Source of the DNA: Candidatus Gastranaerophilales bacterium
Lineage (GTDB): Bacteria > Cyanobacteriota > Vampirovibrionia > Gastranaerophilales > Gastranaerophilaceae
Reading direction: 5' to 3'
Assembly: GCA_928722015.1 (NCBI GenBank)
Contig: CAKMWI010000004.1
Span: forward strand, 124,001-188,000
DNA length: 64,000 bases
A program made the translations under genes and the position numbers. The notes beneath the pieces were generated by a model that had not been told where the DNA came from, ran no database searches, and was given only the letters and a program-made list of their open reading frames with translations. Shown piece after piece: positions 1 through 7,229 of the stretch (positions are counted from its first letter, which is position 1; every line of letters starts with the position of its first letter).

Positions 1-171
1 TATAACGGCTGGGATATGCTTAATGCTATTAAATGTGCCTTATATGTTTACACAGATAAATATGTATTTAATGCAATGAGAAAATCTGCAATGGAAGCAG
101 ACTTCTCTTGGAAACGCAGTGCGGCTCAATATATGGATATGTACAAAGAAATTACGGGTTTGGAACATTAG
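1..171 (+). CDS. glgA: Glycogen synthase, C-terminal end (5' cut by window)
   Basis: The open frame runs from base 1 to the TAG at 169-171 and gives the last 56 residues of a protein. The sequence begins YNGWDMLNAIKCALYVY and contains MEADFSWKRSAAQYMDMY, which matches the closing helix of GT5 glycogen/starch synthases, where the motif DFSWxxSAxxYxxLY is conserved. These enzymes transfer glucose from ADP-glucose to a growing alpha-1,4-glucan in the cytoplasm. A second glucan enzyme (GH57) lies at 15.9 kb, consistent with glycogen storage. The catalytic domains are outside the window, so the call rests on the tail only. Confidence 0.75.
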   Translation, partial: YNGWDMLNAIKCALYVYTDKYVFNAMRKSAMEADFSWKRSAAQYMDMYKEITGLEH

Positions 172-323
172 ATTTAACTGTCTAATCAATAAAATTTAAA
201 AGTCGATTTAAATAATTAGGGTTAAATAGTTCTGGTTGGTTGAATTTTTGTAATAATGGAAACTTGCTAAAATTTTATTTGTATTATATTATAGTAATAC
301 AATTAGAAAAGTGAGGTTTATTA

Positions 324-563
324 ATGGATCAAATAATTAAAGTCGCATGGGATTTAAACGAAAATACCGATAACAGATACAAATTGGTTTATGAGATAGC
401 TGAACTTGCAAAGAAAATTGTTGATGAAAATCAAGCAAGAAAAGCTCGTGAAGATTTTGGTTTTGATGAAACTCATGAAGCAAGTTATTCAAGAGAAAAC
501 CCTGTTGAACATGCGCTTATGGTAAAAGCTTCTGAAGCTGATGATAACAGATTGGTTGGATAA
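324..563 (+). CDS. rpoZ: Small protein resembling RNA polymerase omega subunit
   Basis: A 79-residue acidic protein starting at ATG 324, with GTGAGG about 7 bases upstream as ribosome binding site. Residues 14-31 contain NRYKLVYEIAELAKK, like the NRYxLVxxxAxRAR helix of bacterial omega, and residues 60-70 (NPVEHALMVKA) resemble the second conserved helix (PVxxALxEI). Omega stabilises the beta-prime subunit during RNA polymerase assembly. The insert between the helices is diverged and no database search was possible, so a clade-specific small protein remains possible. The gene is monocistronic: a strong terminator follows within 15 bases. Confidence 0.55.
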   Translation: MDQIIKVAWDLNENTDNRYKLVYEIAELAKKIVDENQARKAREDFGFDETHEASYSRENPVEHALMVKASEADDNRLVG

Positions 564-573
564 TAAGTTCTAA

Positions 574-611
574 AATACACAAAAACCCGGGGGTTTTTGT
601 GTATTTTTTTG
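574..611 (+). terminator. Rho-independent terminator after the omega-like gene
   Basis: A 15-bp perfect stem (AATACACAAAAACCC pairing with its complement around a GG loop) is followed by a run of T. It lies just after the stop at 563 and insulates punA. Confidence 0.9.
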
Positions 612-692
612 TAAGTTTTCATTTTATAAAATAGGTAAATTATTTTATAAAAATTAAACTTTTGTCAAAAAATATATGGGGAGTTTAAATTT

Positions 693-1496
693 ATGATAAA
701 AGATACGATTGATTATATTGAAACTTATACGGATGGTTTTGTTCCTGAAATTGGTCTTGTTTTGGGGTCAGGTTTGGGTGATTTGGCAGATTCTTATGCT
801 GAGATTTCTATTCCTTACTCTAAAATTCCGGGATTTGCTGCATCTACAGTCGAAGGTCATAAAGGACAGTTGGTTTTTGGAAATATTTCAGGGCGAAAAG
901 TTGTTATGATGCAGGGCAGAAATCATTATTACGAAGGATATTCAATGCAGGAAATAACTTATCCTATAAAAGTTATGAAGGAATTAGGAGTCAAAACTGT
1001 CATATTAACAAATGCTGCAGGGGCAATCAATAAAAGTTTCAGACCTGGTGATTTAATGGTAATAACCGATCATATTAATTTTATGGGAACCAATCCGCTC
1101 ATAGGACCTAATGATGAACGTTTTGGCCCTAGATTCCCTGATATGTCAGATATTTATAATAAAAATTTGGTAAAAATTGTCGATGCTGCTGGTAGGTTGT
1201 TAAAACTTGATTTGAAACATGGAGTTTATTTTGCTTCTTCCGGTCCAAGTTATGAGACTCCTGCTGAAATTAAAATGGCCAGATTTATGGGTGCAGATGC
1301 CGCTGGTATGTCTACTGTTCCAGAAGCTATCGTTGCTAATTATTGCGGTATGAACGTTATAGGCATAAGCTGTATATCAAATTTTGCAAGCGGTATTTCT
1401 ACTAAAAAGCTTAGTCATGATGAAGTTATTGAGACAACAAATAAAGTGAAAACAAAATTTAAGGAACTTATTTTGCTTCTGTTGAAAAATATTTAA
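693..1496 (+). CDS. punA: Purine nucleoside phosphorylase
   Basis: 267 residues, the usual length of the trimeric (low molecular mass) purine nucleoside phosphorylases, which cleave inosine and guanosine with phosphate to base plus ribose-1-phosphate in purine salvage. Visible signatures: GSGLG at 25-29 (phosphate loop), GRNHYYEG at 75-82, LTNAAGAIN near 105-113, GPSYETPAE at 184-192 and GADAAGMSTVPE at 200-211, followed by ISCISNFASG with the purine-contacting Asn at about 230. All catalytic motifs look intact. It lies between two terminators and appears to be transcribed alone. Confident for family; the symbol follows the inosine-guanosine type. Confidence 0.93.
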   Translation: MIKDTIDYIETYTDGFVPEIGLVLGSGLGDLADSYAEISIPYSKIPGFAASTVEGHKGQLVFGNISGRKVVMMQGRNHYYEGYSMQEITYPIKVMKELGVKTVILTNAAGAINKSFRPGDLMVITDHINFMGTNPLIGPNDERFGPRFPDMSDIYNKNLVKIVDAAGRLLKLDLKHGVYFASSGPSYETPAEIKMARFMGADAAGMSTVPEAIVANYCGMNVIGISCISNFASGISTKKLSHDEVIETTNKVKTKFKELILLLLKNI

Positions 1497-1511
1497 TCAT
1501 ATATAAAATAT

Positions 1512-1535
1512 AAGAATGCCGGACAAGGCATTCTT
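1512..1535. terminator. Hairpin between convergent genes
   Basis: AAGAATGCC pairs with GGCATTCTT around a 6-base loop, between punA (+) and the minus-strand gene ending at 1551. The T-run is weak; it probably terminates punA and may act in both directions. Confidence 0.6.
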
Positions 1536-1550
1536 GTATTTTATAACAAA

Positions 1551-2009
1551 TTATTTATTTTTATTTAAGTTATCAATTTCTGCGTTTAGTGTTTTTATTT
1601 GTACTTCAAGTTTCGTACGCTCATCTATAACAGTATTAAAAGCTTTTTCCAGAGTTTTAATTTTTGCTTCCAAAACTTCAACTTTAGAGGCATTTGTGGT
1701 TCCTGAAATTGAAGATTTTTCTAATTCTCTTTGATAAGCTTTAACTTTATCTTTTGCAGCGTCAAGGAACATATAAACAGTACCTGCACCGACAAAAATT
1801 CCTGATAAAAGTACAAGAACTGTATATGTTGAAAATCTAATTGCCCTACTATAATAAGCTCCCTGTTCTGTCCAACCTGCCATTGTCTGTGCATTTAACA
1901 ATGAGCTGTATATAACTTTGATATTTATGTAATCATGAAAATTTATTGTACAAAAATAGATTATTCCGAGTAATAGCAAAACACTTAATATAATAAATAT
2001 TCTTTTCAT
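1551..2009 (-). CDS. Membrane protein with C-terminal coiled coil, unknown function
   Basis: 152 residues. An N-terminal membrane helix (about 4-23), a short loop, and a second helix (about 62-82, TYTVLVLLSGIFVGAGTVYMF) are followed by a heptad-rich tail (about 85-150, with LEAKIKTLEKAF and LEVQIKTLNAEIDNL). The layout resembles LapA-like two-helix envelope proteins, but I do not recognise the family. Start is supported by CAGGAG upstream. It is the last gene of a four-gene minus-strand operon; the rluD-type stop lies only 2 bases from its start, so it is translated from the same message. Confidence 0.7.
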   Translation of the reverse strand: MKRIFIILSVLLLLGIIYFCTINFHDYINIKVIYSSLLNAQTMAGWTEQGAYYSRAIRFSTYTVLVLLSGIFVGAGTVYMFLDAAKDKVKAYQRELEKSSISGTTNASKVEVLEAKIKTLEKAFNTVIDERTKLEVQIKTLNAEIDNLNKNK

Positions 2010-2011
2010 AA

Positions 2012-2929
2012 TTAAACTCTCCTGTTTCTGAAATATGTCAGAACTTTTGATAATTTTTCATCCGGTGGAATTTCAATCTCAATTATCTGCGCTGAAAATG
2101 GTTTTGCAAATTTTAAATAAAATGATTGAAGCACTTGTTCTTCTGTTTTTACTTTACCTTGTCCTGCTCCATAAAGGGTATCATTATAAACGGGATGATG
2201 TTTATTGCTTGTATGAACTCTTATCTGATGGGTTCTTCCTGTAACAAGTGTAAGTTCAACATAGGTTGCTTCATTATTAAATCTTTCCAGAACCTTTAGT
2301 TTTGTAACACTTGGTCGTCCGTCTGCTCTTACTGCCATTTTCTTTGGGTTCAGGTTATTTCTACCTATTGGATCTGTAATTATATCGTTGTCTCGAGGAT
2401 AATTACCTATAAGAACAGCATGGTATTTTTTTGTTAGTTCTCTGTTTTTTATTAGATTTGCAAGATATTCATGGGTTTTATTATTTTTTGCAATCATTAA
2501 TAATCCTGAGGTATTCCTATCCAGTCTATGGACAATACCTCTTCTGAATTCACCGTTAACGTCAGAAAGGTTTTGCCCATATTTATATAACAGAGCATTG
2601 ACTAATGTGCCGGACGTTTCTATGTATGTCGGATGAGACAGCATACCTGAAGGTTTATTTATAACTGCCATATTTTCATCTTCCCAAACCACTTCTAGCT
2701 CTATATTTTCAGGATTTATTTTTAGTTCACTTTCTTCTATAAGATTTTCAAATTCAATTATATCTCCTTCTTTCAGGAGATAAGATGCTTTTTTAGTTTT
2801 TTTGTTAACAAATACTTTTCCTGATTTGATTGCATTTTGAATTTTTGATCTGGATATTCCTTCATAAAGCTCTGAAAGAAATATATCTAATCTTAAATCT
2901 TGTGAATTTTCGTCAATAGTTAAAATCAT
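2012..2929 (-). CDS. rluD: RluA-family pseudouridine synthase (RluD type)
   Basis: 305 residues. An S4 RNA-binding domain occupies about 13-60 and the catalytic domain follows. The active-site motif HRLDRNTSG at 134-142 carries the catalytic Asp137, and GRTHQIRVH appears later as the second conserved motif. RluD-type enzymes isomerise uridines in 23S rRNA helix 69; the exact target uridine cannot be read from sequence. Start supported by AAAGGAAG upstream. It follows lspA by 3 bases, the common bacterial lspA-rlu arrangement, so co-transcription is nearly certain. Confidence 0.92.
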   Translation of the reverse strand: MILTIDENSQDLRLDIFLSELYEGISRSKIQNAIKSGKVFVNKKTKKASYLLKEGDIIEFENLIEESELKINPENIELEVVWEDENMAVINKPSGMLSHPTYIETSGTLVNALLYKYGQNLSDVNGEFRRGIVHRLDRNTSGLLMIAKNNKTHEYLANLIKNRELTKKYHAVLIGNYPRDNDIITDPIGRNNLNPKKMAVRADGRPSVTKLKVLERFNNEATYVELTLVTGRTHQIRVHTSNKHHPVYNDTLYGAGQGKVKTEEQVLQSFYLKFAKPFSAQIIEIEIPPDEKLSKVLTYFRNRRV

Positions 2930-2932
2930 TTG

Positions 2933-3397
2933 TTATCTTCCTTTATAAAAAAGTAGGATAATAACAAGAGCTATAACTCCGATTGTTATAAAAATGTCAG
3001 CGACATTAAAAATAGGAAAATTTATAAAGTTAAGCTGTATATAATCTCTTACATATCCAAAAACAATTCTTTCATGACAATTTGCCGCTATTCCGGCACA
3101 AAGCAAAGATATAAATGATATTGAGATTAAATGAATATTTTTTATATGGTCATGGACATATAAGAATAGCATTACTATAGCCACAATAGATACTATAATA
3201 AGAAATTCTCTTGCGTTTTGTAACAAACTAAAGGCGGCTCCGGTATTTTTTAAATAATGAAGTTGAAATATTGCGTTTGAGTAATGATGCCCAGATGTTA
3301 AATTATCAACGATTAGTTTAGAAGAAAATAAGGCTAAAAATAGCCAAAATATGAAACAAACTATTAAAAATAAATATTTACCTATTGATGTTTTCAT
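2933..3397 (-). CDS. lspA: Lipoprotein signal peptidase (signal peptidase II)
   Basis: 154 residues with four predicted membrane helices. The aspartic protease signature is present: NTGAAF at 51-56, catalytic Asp118 in VRDYI and catalytic Asp134 in FNVAD. LspA cleaves the signal peptide of diacylglyceryl-modified prolipoproteins in the inner membrane, so the host makes lipoproteins. It begins 6 bases after the stop of the exported NTF2-like protein, with GAGGAC as ribosome binding site overlapping that junction, and is followed at once by the rluD-type gene. Confidence 0.95.
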   Translation of the reverse strand: MKTSIGKYLFLIVCFIFWLFLALFSSKLIVDNLTSGHHYSNAIFQLHYLKNTGAAFSLLQNAREFLIIVSIVAIVMLFLYVHDHIKNIHLISISFISLLCAGIAANCHERIVFGYVRDYIQLNFINFPIFNVADIFITIGVIALVIILLFYKGR

Positions 3398-3403
3398 ATT
3401 ATA

Positions 3404-4303
3404 TTAGTCCTCTAGCTTAATTAGTTTGTTTTTAGGCACAACATTGACTCTTTTCATCACGCACGCAAGGCCTGCCATATAAATTTGAAAATGATCTTCG
3501 CCAAGATTTTTAGCCTTTGATATTGCAAGAGATGCTATTGCATATTCATTTACATTATCGGTATTTGCTTTTATAAGTCTTTCCAATATTTGGGATTGCG
3601 GCATAGCTCTAAGTTCAGTTTTAGGAGTTGATGCTGGGTAAGTAACCGGATCATGATCTATAGAGCCAATAATAAATGTATTTACATTATCATCAGTATC
3701 AACTTTTATTGTTGTTGTATATGTATCTCCTGATTCTACCTGTGCCGGAGCTTGAATTTCTATATTCATAAATCTTGCATCTCCATATAGTAGTGAAGAT
3801 TCATCTGATAGTGAAGTCTCTCCGGAAATAAACCACTTACCGTTTATTTGTATTAAATGGTATATACCTGTAGAACTAGAATGAATTTCACCTGTTACAG
3901 GCATTAAATCTAGTTTGTCATAAATTGTTCCGTTAGCAGTTTCAAAAACTTGTACACTTGCAAAATCGCCATTAATACTAATAGATTGAATTTTTGTTGT
4001 ATATGTTAAATCTTTACATGCTTCCCAAGTAGATTCAATACTTTTAAAATATGCTTTTTTATTAAATCCGTCATTATTTATATAGTTGTCAGCATATAAA
4101 GACTCTAGCCCTTTTAAGTTATGTGAATTTGCAAATGTATTATGTATATTGAATAAATTTTTTATGTCTTTAACAGCTTGTTTATACTCTCTGTTTTGTT
4201 CTGAGCGGTAAGAACGATCAGAAATAAGGGATGCTTGTGCGCAAAGTTGTGTTCCCGGGATTAAAAGTGCTGTTAAAATCAATAAATATGCTATCTTTTT
4301 CAT
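3404..4303 (-). CDS. Exported protein with NTF2/SnoaL-like domain
   Basis: 299 residues. The N-terminus (MKKIAYLLILTALLIPGTQLCAQA) is a signal peptide with a likely cleavage after AQA at about 24. Residues about 42-165 have the alternating helix and strand pattern and spacing of the NTF2-like fold, ending in an IHSSSTGIYHLIQINGKW strand pair typical of SnoaL/DUF4440 proteins. The remaining 130 residues are unassigned and mix beta and helical character. First gene of the operon with lspA and the rluD-type gene. Function unknown; the fold assignment is inferred from pattern. Confidence 0.65.
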   Translation of the reverse strand: MKKIAYLLILTALLIPGTQLCAQASLISDRSYRSEQNREYKQAVKDIKNLFNIHNTFANSHNLKGLESLYADNYINNDGFNKKAYFKSIESTWEACKDLTYTTKIQSISINGDFASVQVFETANGTIYDKLDLMPVTGEIHSSSTGIYHLIQINGKWFISGETSLSDESSLLYGDARFMNIEIQAPAQVESGDTYTTTIKVDTDDNVNTFIIGSIDHDPVTYPASTPKTELRAMPQSQILERLIKANTDNVNEYAIASLAISKAKNLGEDHFQIYMAGLACVMKRVNVVPKNKLIKLED

Positions 4304-4454
4304 AATTTATAGTATAGAGTAAAAGTTTAAAAATTTTAATAGTATAAACAATGTAGATTGATTATTTTGTTAATATTTCTTAAAAAAGTGTCATTTTAGT
4401 TTTGAAAATGGGTATATAAATTTTAATGACTTGATATTTGGAGGATATTTATAT

Positions 4455-4634
4455 ATGGATATTGCAATAAAACAAGGTACTGCTTTTGATTTTGAAAATA
4501 AACTGAGAACAACTGTTGATAAGTTTAGATTAGAAAAAATTGAGAAATTGCTTTCTGATGTTTTTGAAAATTTGCCCGATGAAAGTCCTATTGATTTGAT
4601 TGGAGAGTTAAATCGTTCTGATATTATGCACTAA
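4455..4634 (+). CDS. Small helical protein, unknown
   Basis: 59 residues from ATG 4455, chosen because GGAGGAT at 4440-4446 sits 8 bases upstream; an upstream TTG at 4431 would place the ribosome binding site inside the gene. The protein is amphipathic and acidic (KFRLEKIEKLLSDVFENL). It is unrecognised. It precedes the activase gene by 120 bases on the same strand. Confidence 0.55.
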   Translation: MDIAIKQGTAFDFENKLRTTVDKFRLEKIEKLLSDVFENLPDESPIDLIGELNRSDIMH

Positions 4635-4757
4635 AACATGATACAGTAAAGAAAGATTGTTAATTTGAGTGAAAAAATTTATAAATTTTCCGTAATTTCT
4701 GTATAAAATCCATATTTTCATGCTATTATTATACTGTTATAGGAAAAGGGAAAAGAC

Positions 4758-5762
4758 ATGAGTTTAACAGTATATTTAGGGATAGATGTGGGTTCCGTAA
4801 CTACTAAATTAGCTTTGGTGGACGAAACCGGAAAATATGTAGACAGTGTAATGTTAAAAACAGCCGGAAAACCTGTTGTTGCGGTGCAAACTGGTTTGAA
4901 TAGGTTGTATGAAAAAAGATTAACTGATTATAATGTAATGGGGGTAGGAACAACAGGTTCCGGACGTGCATTGGCAGGCTCTTTGGTTGGTGCAGATATT
5001 GTAAAAAATGAAATTACTGCGCATGCTGTTGCTGCAAGTACTAATGTTCCTGGGGTTCAGACTATATTAGAAATTGGCGGGCAAGATAGTAAAATTATTA
5101 TTCTTAGGGATGGTATTGTTACAGACTTTGCAATGAATACTGTTTGTGCTGCAGGCACAGGAAGCTTTTTGGATCATCAGGCACAAAGATTGAATGTTCC
5201 TATTGAAGAGTTTGGAGAAACTGCTTTACGCTCAACTAATCCTGCCAGAATTGCAGGTCGTTGCGGTGTTTTTGCTGAAAGTGATTTGATTCACAAGCAA
5301 CAATTGGGTTATCCTGTTGAAGATTTGTTATATGGTCTTTGTCAGGCTCTTGTTAGAAATTATTTAAGTAATCTTGCTTTGGGTAAAGAACTTTTACCAA
5401 CAGTATCATTTCAAGGTGGTGTAGCTACAAATACAGGTATGGTTAAAGCTTTTGAAGAAGCATTGAATACAAAGATTGTAGTACCTGAAAATCACCAAAC
5501 GATGGGTGCTATAGGTGCAGCTCTATTAGCTATGGAAAATCATCAATATACCGAAACACCTACCAAATTCAAGGGTTGGAATGTTGCTGATATGCATTTC
5601 ACTTCTATCACCTGTACTTGTACTGGGTGTTCAAATAACTGTGAAGTCATTACAATTGTTGAAGGAGTTAATGAAGTTCAGCATGTTGAAAAAATTAAAG
5701 ATGTAAAAGGTAATATCATCGCTCGTTGGGGAGGTACCTGCGGTCGTTGGGATATAAGCTAG
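4758..5762 (+). CDS. BadF/BcrA/HgdC-type ATPase, acyl-CoA dehydratase activase-like
   Basis: 334 residues of the ASKHA ATPase fold. Phosphate-1 motif YLGIDVGSVTTKLALVD at 6-22, GVGTTGSGR at 62-70, EIGGQDSKII at 105-114 and GGVATN at 220-225. Cys130 (NTVCAAGTGSF) and Cys169 (GRCGVFAESD) occupy the positions that bind the [4Fe-4S] cluster in HgdC, the ATP-driven electron injector of 2-hydroxyacyl-CoA dehydratases. A C-terminal extension has four clustered cysteines (286, 288, 291, 295) plus Cys328 in GGTCGRWD, like the segment after the activase domain in the large fused CoA-activase proteins. No dehydratase subunit is in the window, so the partner is unknown. Stop is 10 bases before the next gene. 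Confidence 0.85.
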   Translation: MSLTVYLGIDVGSVTTKLALVDETGKYVDSVMLKTAGKPVVAVQTGLNRLYEKRLTDYNVMGVGTTGSGRALAGSLVGADIVKNEITAHAVAASTNVPGVQTILEIGGQDSKIIILRDGIVTDFAMNTVCAAGTGSFLDHQAQRLNVPIEEFGETALRSTNPARIAGRCGVFAESDLIHKQQLGYPVEDLLYGLCQALVRNYLSNLALGKELLPTVSFQGGVATNTGMVKAFEEALNTKIVVPENHQTMGAIGAALLAMENHQYTETPTKFKGWNVADMHFTSITCTCTGCSNNCEVITIVEGVNEVQHVEKIKDVKGNIIARWGGTCGRWDIS

Positions 5763-5772
5763 GATAATATTT

Positions 5773-6450
5773 ATGCAGAATTTTGGGCAAAATCCTCAAA
5801 ATAATATATCAAGAACTTCAATTTTAACTGAATTGTCCGGCGGTAATGCTGAACTGGGGGAAGCTTTTGCTCTTATTATAAATGATATGGTTGTGCAAAG
5901 CGGAATTACTAATCCTGAAGCAGAGCCTTTTGATGTCGTACCTGATTCTTGGCGTGCTCTGGCAAATAAACCGGATAAGACTCCTGAGGATATTAAAACT
6001 TTGGATGATACATTTAAAGAAGAGGTGCGACTTTTAGCTGAATCGTATCTTCTTTATATGGCACGACAGACAAGAAATCTTACCGGTAAACTTGATTATG
6101 CTCAGTATGAAGCTTATATGCTTAAATTTCGTTTTGGAAGATATGATATTATGAATAAGCCTGAGTATTTATCAAAAGTAAAAGTGCAGATAAAAAATGC
6201 ATTTAAAAAAATATCTGCGCATGGTGAAGAGCAAGGTGATAACTTGATTGATAAAGTTGACATGGCTGCTTTTATCTTTGCTATTTCAACGAAATCTAAA
6301 CGGGATGAAAATAATAAGTTTACAGGTTTTGAAATAAATGGGCTTATTAAACCTGAAGATTATGCTGTAAATGAGAATAATTTGTTTCAGGCAGAGGATA
6401 ATCTTTTTTCAGTGAAACTTAGAGTTGCTTATAAAATGCTAAATCAGTAA
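5773..6450 (+). CDS. Hypothetical protein, probably co-transcribed with the activase
   Basis: 225 residues, cytoplasmic by composition. The N-terminus is Asn/Gln rich (MQNFGQNPQNN), the middle is strongly helical (LLAESYLLYMARQTRNLTG), and the stretch DENNKFTGFEI near 180-195 superficially resembles an EF-hand loop but lacks a clear second one. Ten bases after the activase gene on the same strand. I do not recognise it. Placement suggests a role connected with the activase, but that is inference only. Confidence 0.6.
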   Translation: MQNFGQNPQNNISRTSILTELSGGNAELGEAFALIINDMVVQSGITNPEAEPFDVVPDSWRALANKPDKTPEDIKTLDDTFKEEVRLLAESYLLYMARQTRNLTGKLDYAQYEAYMLKFRFGRYDIMNKPEYLSKVKVQIKNAFKKISAHGEEQGDNLIDKVDMAAFIFAISTKSKRDENNKFTGFEINGLIKPEDYAVNENNLFQAEDNLFSVKLRVAYKMLNQ

Positions 6451-6496
6451 CATTAAAGCATGTTATTTATACCACCAAATTATTAGGAGTGATATT

Positions 6497-7183
6497 ATGA
6501 AAAGGATTTTTATTTCATTATTGATTATGATATGGATGGGAATATTTCAATCTTGTTTTGCCGTGGAAAATATTTTTAGCCTAGATGATATTCCTGTTTC
6601 GGAAAAGCAATCTGAATTTGTTGATACAGATAATTCTGATACAACTCTTGAAGCTGTAATAACTTTTGATTGGCTCGATATTTCTCAGGCTCAGAGAGAT
6701 GAGCAGATTCAAAAGTATAAGGATTTACTATTTGAGGATAATAAAAGCAAAATTTATTATACAAAGGAAGAATATAATAGTACGTTTAAGAAATATAAAA
6801 AAGATAAAGAGTATAAATATCATTATATGCTTACTAATAACGGTGTAACAGAAGATGAAGATGCAAAATATTGTGCTTTTTATTATAAAAAAAATACACT
6901 TGTAATGTATGCAATACAGTATAAAGATAATCCAAGGAGAGCTTTTTATTATACAGCATTTGGTAAGTTGTATTATACGGATGTTATGTCTGATGAATAT
7001 CCGAATTTCCCATATACATCTATGCAATATGATAGGAAAGGGCAGTTAAAAAGTGCAATTTATTTTATATCTAAAGATTTGCAATATATGTATGGCCCGG
7101 ATAAAGAGTTTCAAGGTCTTTGGTACAAAGATAAAATGTATGACAAAAACGGTAAACAAACTCTTACTCGTTCAAATTGGTAA
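6497..7183 (+). CDS. Exported protein with tyrosine-rich repeats, unknown
   Basis: 228 residues, start supported by AGGAGTG upstream. Residues 1-22 (ending SCFA) form a signal peptide. The mature part is rich in Tyr, Lys and Asp; its C-terminal third has strand pairs of the type YDRKGQLKSAIYF and YDKNGKQTLTRS, reminiscent of short toxin_YD or MORN-like units in periplasmic proteins. The exported protein at 53166-54203 has the same style of D-x-x-G-N/K repeats, so the two may be distant relatives. Function unknown. A bidirectional terminator follows. Confidence 0.6.
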   Translation: MKRIFISLLIMIWMGIFQSCFAVENIFSLDDIPVSEKQSEFVDTDNSDTTLEAVITFDWLDISQAQRDEQIQKYKDLLFEDNKSKIYYTKEEYNSTFKKYKKDKEYKYHYMLTNNGVTEDEDAKYCAFYYKKNTLVMYAIQYKDNPRRAFYYTAFGKLYYTDVMSDEYPNFPYTSMQYDRKGQLKSAIYFISKDLQYMYGPDKEFQGLWYKDKMYDKNGKQTLTRSNW

Positions 7184-7201
7184 ATTTTATGTGTAATAAA
7201 T

Positions 7202-7229
7202 AAAAAACCGGATTTATATCCGGTTTTTT
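7202..7229. terminator. Bidirectional terminator between convergent genes
   Basis: AAAAAACCGGAT pairs with ATCCGGTTTTTT around TTAT. It serves the exported protein on + and the M16 peptidase on -; its right end touches the M16 stop codon. Confidence 0.92.

Noticed and set aside
5773..6450. EF-hand calcium-binding protein
   Set aside because: Only one weak loop-like segment (DENNKFTGFEI) and no helix-loop-helix pair.
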